From assembly GCA_033439765.1 (NCBI GenBank), contig JAULSN010000010.1:1364001-1428000 (forward strand): a DNA stretch of 64,000 bases, written 5' to 3'. Positions 55,897 to 64,000 of the stretch are shown here, in pieces; positions within the stretch are counted from its first letter, which is position 1; the number at the start of each line of letters is the position of its first letter. A model generated the notes under the pieces. It worked only from the letters and a program-made list of their open reading frames with translations, had not been told where the DNA came from and ran no database searches. The translations under genes and the position numbers were made by a program. The stretch is from Lasiosphaeria ovina (Eukaryota; Ascomycota; Sordariomycetes; Sordariales; Lasiosphaeriaceae).

Positions 55897-56230
55897 TTAC
55901 CTGCCTCTTCGGAAAACATTAAGGGCGAGCCGTAAGATATCAAGGCGTCTCAAATTCTTAGAAAATCCCCTGGTATTCGTCACGTCCAACCACCTCTGAA
56001 AGGCTCCCGCTGCCTCGGTAGCATTGGCGGACTTCACCGTACGGGCCCAGCAGAATCTTGAGAAGTAGTCCACAATGACCAAAAGGTGGGTATTTCCAAC
56101 TTTAGACACAGGGAACCTAGGGTCCCACGTGATTCATCTCGAAAAGTTGGAAGGGTTCGTCAACAGCTGAAGGCTGATTTGGTGCATGTCAGTGGCTTCA
56201 CTCCAAACTTGTCCATGGCCACAGTGTGAG
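55897..56230 (-). mobile_element. retrotransposon integrase fragment (decayed)
   Basis: The minus strand encodes VSKVGNTHLLVIVDYFSRFCWARTVKSANATEAAGAF in one open stretch (55897-56109), the start of a retroviral-type integrase core with the conserved D-Y-F-S-R-F. Before it, in broken frame, come remnants resembling the linker from the integrase zinc finger. The downstream half of the core is unrecognisable in AT-rich sequence. It is a dead fragment of an LTR retrotransposon, more gypsy-like than copia-like as far as I can judge. Confidence 0.65.
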
Positions 56231-56759
56231 ACGTGGGACGACCGCGATCCCGCTGAACTTCGATCACCTCAGATGCCTCGTCCACTGCCTACTCTAGATG
56301 TCCTCGGGGAGAATCGAATCGTTGAAAGTCACCTTCTTTGCCTTGGGTTTCTTGTTAGAGATGGGCTTGACGACTTTCGGTTTGCGGCGAGATGCAATGC
56401 GAGTAGAGTAATTAGATTAGAAACCTCGCAAGGTAATTAACTACCAACTATTATTTAGTAGGTCTAGACCGAAAGTGCAAACTCATATGCCTCTTATGTA
56501 AGCCCCAGCAGCAATGACCACCACCAACGCATTGCCAAAATGAGCATAGCTGCCCATCTGCCTAGGTAGCCACCGCCAGAACGAACATGGCCAGTCACCA
56601 CGGCAAAACGGGGCACCACTACTGGAAGATATAAGGCAATGTGCCATAGCAACGAGTAGTGGCCCGTGGCGCGTGCGAGACCCCCTTTTTTTGTTTGTTT
56701 TATTTCCGCCTTGAACGCAAGAGAGAGCCACCGAGCACACCAGCTGCGCCGCGCCGCGA
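56231..56759. other. intergenic region
   Basis: About 0.5 kb between the retroelement relic and the OPT gene stop. It should include the transporter 3' UTR. No credible gene. Confidence 0.5.
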
Positions 56760-59613
56760 CTACGTGTCGGGGACGGGGCAGAAATCGTAGTTGGCGTCAC
56801 CTTCGACGCCGTTGTTGCCCCACCACCTGGGGAAGGGGACCGAGGGGCCGCCGGCGCCGAAGACGGCAAAGGACAGGATGAAGAGCACCGTCAGGCTGGC
56901 GCCGTCGAAGGCGCCGGCGATGAGGTACGAATAGTCCTTGAAGATGCGCGGCTTGTAGTTGCGCAGGTAGAACTGCGTGTAGAAGCCCGCGATGACCCAG
57001 CTGAAGAGCACGCACGTCTGCGACTGGTTGTACGGGATGTACCCGGCGTACTGGATGAACTGCGGCAGGTTGATCTCGCTGAGCGAGAAGCCCCTGACCT
57101 TGGGGATGAACTAAACGCCGAGAGTTAGTAGGGCGCCCCTAAAATCCGGCTCGGAACGATGCGGGAGTACTCACGTATGCAATGAGGCGGTGGATGGCGA
57201 CCAGGCCTGCGCCGATGAGCAGGCCGTAGGGCACCAGCTCGTACAGTTCGCCAGCCTTGTAGAGGTATTTGGCCAGCGCCCAAGACACGGCGTTGGTGTT
57301 GTACGACTGCATGGTCGCACCGCTCCAGGAGCTGTTTCCGTCGCTGTCGAGGAGGAGCGCACGGTTGCTGCCCACGATGGAGCTCATCACGCCGTAGTTG
57401 ACGAACCCGCCCAGAATCGTGCCGTAGACTTGAGTGAGGACCATGACGCGAGGGGGGATTTTGACTGATAATCGACGCGTTAGTAACCCAAAAAATCAGA
57501 GAGATTCCCAGAGCCAAAGGCAGAAACAAGAACTTACGGTATTCGCCCATCTTGAGGTCATTGGACAAGTTCACGGCGTTCGCAATCATGTTGTGCGACC
57601 ACGCCGCAAAGTACATGTTGCCAACCGGGCGCCCAGGCATCAACAGACCGCCCAACATCTTGGACAGGTTGTTGGTGGCGATACCGTTGCCATACCGAGA
57701 GTAGAGGATGGTGCTCTGCATTGGAAAAGATTGAATGTGAGCAACCATGGCAGGCAAAGCGCGGTGGACAAGGACTACTTACAAAGGGTGCAATGACTAT
57801 GCCGAGCAGCAGCGAGACAATGTACGCCCAGGCGGGAAGTGTAATGTTTGTCTTCAGGACGGCAATGAGGCCGAGGACGAAGCTGAAGACGAGGATGGCG
57901 ACGTACCACCACCACGGTGCTTCCTTGTAATTCTTGGACATGTACTCGTGATGGCGATCATCGTGCTTCCCGCTCTTCGCGCTCTTGAACGCCCGGAAAA
58001 TGTCTCCGCCCCAGAACAAAATGCAATGGGCAATCAGCGCTCCGATCTATTCAGGTGGTTAGTCCACGTGCGAAAACGGGGCTGCGCCAAAGTTTCAAGA
58101 TGGCTACTCACGGCAGCATTGGCGATGAACATCGAGTACGCAAATGTCCCAGTCAGTCTTGGGATACCGTACTCGGCGAGCTTCTGTTCGTCGAGCACGC
58201 CGTCGACAAAGACAGTAGAGGCAATGTACGGCGCGCCCTCGGCAGTCCGGAGTCGCGTGGACATGAACTGCTGCGACTTGGCGCCCCAGCCGTTGCCGTA
58301 GTAGATGCCAAGCATGACGATGAAGCAGACAAAGAAGCCGACGGCCTGGTGGATCTGCAGGTTGAGAGGCAGAGCCGTTTGGAAGGAGGTGATCTGCAAG
58401 GGAAATCGAATTAGCCAGGATGAACCACACCCAGAAAATTGCTTAAAGAGACTCACGTATTGCCAGTCGAGCGACACACTGAAAAGCCCAAGGCCCTCGT
58501 TGTTGGTGGCGCCGCCGAAGAGGTTGGTCAGAACCGCTGCCTTGCTGCCGGTGGCGTGCATCGCGGCCAGGCAGGGAATGGAGACCGAGTTGAGCCACGG
58601 CCAAATGTAGGCGGGGAAGAACTCATAAAAGGCCATGCCGCCAAAGGCGATCCAGAACCACCGGATGGGCTTGTTGTCCTTTACACTCTGCCAGTGGAGG
58701 CCCTGCAGCGTCTTGACCGTGGGGAGCGTGCTCCAGTAGACGGCGTCGACGTGCCAGACGGCGATGGGTCGCATGATTCCAGCGACGCCATATCCGAAGA
58801 GGCCGATCGAGATGACGCACAGCACGACGGTGGCGGCGCTCAGGGGCAGGTCGTAGAAGAGGTCTTGGGCGGCAAACACCTGGATGCCCTCGGCGGCGTT
58901 GGAGGCCGACGTCGCTGTGATCGCGCAAATGGCGTGTTCTTTGAGATTCCAGCGCCCGTGGTTGAAAAAGGATACGATGTTGATCCACCGCGGAGGCTTG
59001 CCCACGCCGCCCCTTGCTCTCCACCGAGCCTCGATTCGATCTCCACGGGGAAGGAGCTCGGCCCAGGCATTGCCGACAAAGTAGGCAATGAGGACGATGA
59101 AGGTTCCTTGGATCGTGATTAAAGTCGGCTTGAACTATAACAGGCGAGAAAGGTCCGGGTCAGCATGAGCTCAATCACCTAGTTACTCATCAATCACCCT
59201 GTCACACTGGGCCATCTAACCTGGTATATCTGCTTCATGACGGCCTGGAATGCCGCGAGACAGGAAGCCAAGAAGAGACTCCGGAACGTCGCAGAAGGCT
59301 CCCGGTCGTCGCGCAACGACAGCAGGTATCGCGACGCATCGGTACCCGTGATGATGATTTCGTCTCCATCGGTGTCGTCCTTTTCGTCGGTGCTGTCGTT
59401 GTCGTAGACAGGCGGGGCGGGTTGGATCTCCTCAATACTGTGCCCCTCCTTGCTGTCGATCCCGTGTTTGGTGTCTGTAAAAGCCTCTACTTCGGCGGCA
59501 TTGAGGCGGATCTTCTCGTTGACCTCCTGGTGTGGTGGCGCTGAAACCACCTTGCCCGATACCGGGTCAACGGCGCCGCCGATGATGGTGTCACCGAGAG
59601 GAGCCGCAGACAT
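56760..59613 (-). CDS. OPT-family oligopeptide transporter
   Basis: Proton-coupled transporter of small peptides (Isp4/OPT family) in the plasma membrane. Seven exons on the minus strand: 59221-59613, 58457-59134, 58112-58393, 57783-58046, 57538-57715, 57175-57464 and 56760-57110, all GT-AG with consistent phases, giving 811 residues. The N-terminal 105 residues are hydrophilic. Many hydrophobic segments follow; recognisable stretches are FIVLIAYFVGNAWAELLP, NLKEHAICAITATSASNA, LTNLFGGATNNEGLGLFSVSLDWQY, NNLSKMLGGLLMPGRPVGNMYF and VLFSWVIAGFYTQFYLRNYKP. The C-terminus WWGNNGVEGDANYDFCPVPDT is typical for fungal OPTs. The start ATG opens MSAAPLGDTIIGG. Apparently intact. Confidence 0.92.
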
Positions 59614-61137
59614 TGTCGCTGGCCTGCTGTGGTACCTGGGTCTGGGATTGCAGAGCGCGGGGCGCAAGAGATCTACTTTACCAGGTAGGTTGGCAGCGGG
59701 AAGCGAGGGGTGTATTAACCCGTCGGTTCCGTGCAAGCAATGCCGCCGGCAATCTTCATCAAGGGAGGAAAGAGAGGTGGCACAAAACAAGCAAGCACGA
59801 GATGCAAGAGAGTTTCTGGCGGCAGCAGGCGAGCGAACGCCTCTATAATACCCTGTTTGCCAGCCAAGCCCTGGCCATCCATCCAAACTTCATCGTCCCA
59901 AAATTCCGCTTCGCATGGAGACACAATGATACGACCGGTGGTGTGATGCAGGCCGAGATTGATGCCATCGCTCCCTCGATGCGTTGCTAATTGCAGGTTT
60001 CGGGTAAACTGCCTGTCTAGAACCTGGTCAGCATGTCTCCACCGGGCCCGGTCGCGCCGATGAGACTCTGCGTAACCCGTGCTACGAGGTTTCGGGAAGG
60101 TCCTTGGTAGCCGCCTACCCGAATACTAACGACTTTCCCCATGGGGCATTTACCTCGCTGTTATCGCCTCTAAACTGGTATGTTGCAAGAGGGGGAATGT
60201 GTTGTCGCCTTACATATGCCGTGCTCCAAAGACCATCAAATTATAGCCTAGAAGGGACGTCGCGCCAATTGGGTTCCGACGGCCCATTCCAACGGTGGCT
60301 CGGCCTTTTACACGGCCGGTATCTTGCCGATAAACTCAAAACCAGCCAATGACTGGGAGAAAATGACACTCCTGACGGGCGAGCGACATCCACCTGCCTG
60401 GAAAGTTGGACTGCAACATGCCGTGCATTGACAACTAGAAATCCTGCCGCCCCCATACTATGTAGAGAGAGGTCTCGGATGGTCAAAGTGCTCATGGTCG
60501 GACAACTCGGTGTCACAGATGTTCATCGCATATTGACTCGCTTTTGAGCGTTGCCAGTGGGCCATTTACCGAGCTCGGTCAGCGTGGATAAGTAAATTTT
60601 TATTGATGGACGTGTGTGCTCCATAGGCCGTGCGTGTCGGCTTGCGAGAAGGTAGGATTGGGCAAATAAATACGAAGAACTTCCGAGCTCGTTTTGCCGC
60701 CGTCAAAAGGGTCCATGGAGAGAGATAAACGATGGATTGATTAGGCAGGTCCTGGAGCACCTCACTGATTAGCTCGCCTGTCAGCCCTTATCGGCGGCGA
60801 AAGAGTGATCGAGACCACCCAACCCCGGCCACTCGCCGTTTCCACTTCCGCGGTTCAATGCTCCCAATTCGGGATTATCGACCCTGGCGACTCGGAGGAA
60901 CCCGAACTTGCAGCAAGCTAGCAACAGATGGGGAGGGCGGGGGCTGTCCCTGCAGCGAAAATCTCTTCTGGGAGAGGGGAGTCCGCACTCCACAGCGCCT
61001 CGCACGCCATTAGCCCCTTGGCCAAGAAAGGGAGGAGGCTTGTTTTCACATGCTAGCGCGCGCCCCCACGGTTAGTATGAACACGCAACTCACGTGGGAT
61101 ATTTATTGATCCTTCCAAGTCTCTGGCAGGGCTGCAC
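59614..61137. other. intergenic region / OPT promoter
   Basis: About 1.5 kb. It should hold the promoter of the transporter and the 3' UTR of the synthetase-like gene. No credible gene; open frames antisense to the transporter leader are shadows. Confidence 0.5.
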
Positions 61138-63271
61138 TCACCGGTCCACTGGAGTCAAGCCAAGAAGCACCATGCCATTGTGCAAGGTCTGACGGGCGCT
61201 GCCATACAGGGCAGCTCGGGCGCGTGACATGGAGGGACCCTCTGGCGGATTGACGACGCGCAGATGGTCGTAGCTAGAGCTGAGGGTGTGGGCTAGGGCA
61301 AATAAGTAAGTCAAGATGGTCGTGGGCTCGAGCGTTTTCATGGCTTGGCGGACGATGTCGGGGTAACGGGCGACGACGCGGAGTAGGTCGTAGGCGTAGG
61401 AGGAGTCGGCGAGAAGCAGGTTGAAATCAGACGGCGTCGCCAGCAAATCGTCGCGGGTGAAGCCGGCCTTGCGCGAGATGGAGCAGAGCCGGGCGTGCGC
61501 GTATTGGAGGTACGGCCCCGTGTCACCCTCAAAGGAGGTCATGCGCTGTAGATCGAAGCTGTAGCTATTGGCCCGCTTCCCCAGCATGTCCTGTACCATG
61601 ATAGCGGAGACGGCCAGGGCCTCGGCCGTCTGCGCCGGATCCGCCACCTCCCTATATTTGGTCGCGTTGCCACGCATCTGCTCGTGCATGAAATCCGTTA
61701 CGTCGTTGACCACGTCGTCAAGAAACACCACCGTGCCTCGACGAGTAGACATGCCGCGCACCTGCACTTTGTTTTAGCGGTGCAAAGGTTTCGCAGGTAA
61801 TATCACAGAAGAGTGCAATACAAATCGCCGGTTTGGTCTTGGGGATTGAGGGCCAGGAAATATTTACGTACTTTGCCGAAACTGATGTGCTCCGTCTTTC
61901 TGGACAGGGCCGTGTATGGCTCGCCCATAAGCTCCATGGTCAGGAAAAGCCACTTGAGGTGCGCCTCCTGCTCGCTCATAACCACGTAGATCATCTCGTC
62001 GAAAGTGTAGTCGTCGTGACGCTGCACAGCAGCGCCGAGGTCGCGGAGGAGGTAAGTTGAGGTCCCGTTTCGATTTCGGAGGATGGCCGTGGCAACTTTC
62101 TTTTTGCCGTGCTTGGCGAAGTCGACGATCAAGGCTCCTCCGTCCGGCTCCGCTATGCCTCTGTCTTCAAGGACCTGCAGCACGCGAGCAATGGTCTCTT
62201 TGCGCACCCTGGACTCGCCCGAGTAGTCGGTAAAGCGAATGTTGAGCCGAGCATAGGTCGCCTCATAACGCTGAATGCTGAGGGCTCGTAACCGCTCCCA
62301 TAGGGCCAGCGCAACAGGATCGCCGTCCTCCATTCGCTTGAAATATGCTTTCGAGGCACCGAGCAGGCCCTGGGTCTCATGAACCGATGTGTCTTCGCCT
62401 CGAGCCTTTGCCTCTTTCCTCGGGCTTAAAGTCGGCGCTAATCTTAACGTATATCTCGAAGAGGTGGCGGATCGGATCGCGGTCAAATGCTGCCTCGTCT
62501 CCATACTTTTCCCAGCCGGAAGCCAGCAGACCGAACTGACGGCCCCAGTCGCCGAGATAGTTCATTCGTATGACGTGGTAGCCGCAACTCTCGTAGAGAT
62601 TGGCGAGGAAAGCGCCAATTATGGTGCTGCGCAAGCGTCCGAAATGAAACTCCTTTGCAATATTGGGGCTAGAGAACTCGACGAGAACTGTCTTGCGGGT
62701 TGCATCGTCTTCGTCGATGTTGCCAGTACTGTTGTCCGTGCTGGAAGTAGCTGGGTTTCGGAGGCCAATGGCACGATCCGAGCCGTAGTCATTGCCATGC
62801 TGGAGCACAAAGGGTAGGAGAATCCCGGGCAGAGCAGCAGGGTTCATGTAGAATTGCAGGCTTATACCGTCGGCGATTGGCTGCTTGACTAGGGGCAGTT
62901 TTCGACGCGGAACTAATTAAGTGCAGGCATTCGTTAGACAAGGAACCAACTTGAGCGATCATCCTTTTGACTCTGGAGATCAATATTCCATTGCACCCAG
63001 CCCGATAAGACAGCCAGCATACCTGGGAAACCAAATTCTCTGCCTGGGCTGCAGGAGTGAGGTCGGCGCTTTTGATGCGAAGGCGAGGCACGGCAAGAAC
63101 CAAGTCGCCCTTATCGAGGGTGCTCGACCGCTCGAGGGCCGCGAAGATGAAGCCGACATCAAGATTCGTGATGCGCGCCAGCTCGCGTGCGATGGCGATT
63201 CGAAACACGTCGAGCGGATTGGTCGAACGTGATGCTCCAGCGACGGAGACTTGCGGCGTTTCGACTGCCAT
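61138..63271 (-). pseudogene. arginyl-tRNA synthetase-like paralogue, frameshifted and with altered HIGH motif
   Basis: Class I arginyl-tRNA synthetase of the yeast cytosolic/mitochondrial type. Exons on the minus strand: 63023-63271, 61872-62912 and 61138-61761. The N-terminal domain (FRIAIARELARITNLDVGFIF), FSSPNIAKEF, IRMNYLGDWGRQFGLL, the KMSKS-equivalent GMSTRRGTVVFLDD and the anticodon domain (SFEGDTGPYLQYAHARL, NGMVLLGLTPVDR) are clear. Three oddities: exon 2 starts in the wrong frame (one base short for FPRRKLPLVKQ); an extra base near 62420 interrupts KPEE/EAKARGED; and the HIGH motif, normally HAGHLRST, reads HFGRLRST, losing the second catalytic His. A start 42 nt upstream is possible. 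Probably a decayed duplicate; homopolymer errors could explain the indels but not the HIGH change. Confidence 0.8.
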
Positions 63272-64000
63272 TGCCGAGGCTGGCAATGGTTCGGGTCCTC
63301 GTAGGAGGGCCACAAGATTAGGTAACCTGATTAAGTGCTGGAACTGCGCTGGGATTGCATTGCGTAATTAGAAGACTTGAAGGCAGGAACGATCAGCCAG
63401 TGATTCGGTTACTGTAAAGGTATTACTTGGTACTTGTATGTGGTTGACACCGACTCAGCGACAGATAGGCAGCAGGTGCGACTGACTCTATATGAGGTTC
63501 TTAACCCACAAACCCAACTTACGTCAGCTCGGTGTGAGTCACGCCGGGGAGTGCGAGGTGGCCCCCAACAGATCCGATCGCCTAGCTATGTAGGGTTAGG
63601 AGGTGCGCGGGCGTATCCCCGACCTTAAATAATAATCAGGCTAGTATACTCTAATCATAACTACCTAAAGTCCAACCTGGAAGCCCAGAGCCGTGAGCGG
63701 AATTCGGCATAGGCCCTTGGCATTTCTGCGTGTACGGATAACTCAGTTGGAAATACCAACAGTTGAAGACTTCCCGCCTATACCAGGAAATGATCGCTAG
63801 TTACATCAAATACTGGAGCATCCCAGAACCAACACGAAAATATTCACATTTGAGCAATTATTGCGGTATCGATCCTCAGTCCGATGGGCGGGCAATTGGC
63901 GACAGCTCTTCCCGCATGGCAACCATTTGACACGGCAACACACTGTACACATTGCGATCGTGCTGACACATACAAAGATCCATTGGTGGTTTGATTTTCG
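63272..64000. other. intergenic region at window end
   Basis: About 0.7 kb; no credible gene or RNA. AT-rich from about 63610. Confidence 0.5.

Noticed and set aside
1..64000. CRISPR arrays, bacterial operons, PKS/NRPS clusters, 5S or other rRNA genes
   Set aside because: Looked for and not seen; the sequence is eukaryotic and no megasynthase motif or rRNA segment appears.

Overview
This window is nuclear DNA of a filamentous ascomycete, most likely a Sordariomycete and perhaps Sordariales/Chaetomiaceae; the genus cannot be fixed from sequence alone. Reasons: short 50-110 nt spliceosomal introns with gtaagt/gtgagt/gtacgt donors and ctaac branch points; fungal-specific proteins (Ssr4, Spc105/Spc7, Clr5-domain and Zn2Cys6 proteins, OPT transporter, sedolisin); a tRNA-Ala with an intron after position 37; and GC-balanced genes interrupted by AT-rich blocks with RIP-like decay. 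No bacterial operons, CRISPR array or secondary-metabolite megasynthase are visible.

Region 1 (about 1-16 kb) is conserved housekeeping sequence: 6-phosphogluconate dehydrogenase, the chromatin-remodelling subunit Ssr4 (with an in-frame 81-bp duplication of its 3' end including the stop), ribosomal protein uS17/S11 on the minus strand, the kinetochore scaffold Spc105/KNL1 (divergent from S11, with a GC-AG intron) and an unknown two-TM protein.

Region 2 (about 16.9-31.5 kb) has two tRNA genes (the second lacks most of its D arm), an aromatic-ring FAD monooxygenase stopped by one in-frame TAG, a 9.8 kb stretch with no credible gene, and a class-B bHLH factor downstream of it.

Region 3 (about 32-56.7 kb) looks accessory. 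It holds a GHKL ATPase with an S/TQ-rich tail, an intronless sedolisin fused to a seven-repeat PLL-like propeller, an alpha/beta hydrolase, small unknown proteins, a Zn2Cys6-ankyrin protein, a RIP-like HNH-nuclease pseudogene, a polypurine tract plus LTR, a Clr5-domain gene frameshifted by a 23-bp tandem duplication, a flavin-oxidase fragment and a retrotransposon integrase fragment.

Region 4 (56.7-64 kb) has an intact seven-exon OPT oligopeptide transporter and a degenerate arginyl-tRNA synthetase paralogue with two apparent frameshifts and an altered HIGH motif. Exon boundaries were set by hand from splice consensus, frame continuity and remembered family conservation. Several disablements are single-base changes in homopolymers, so assembly error remains an alternative.
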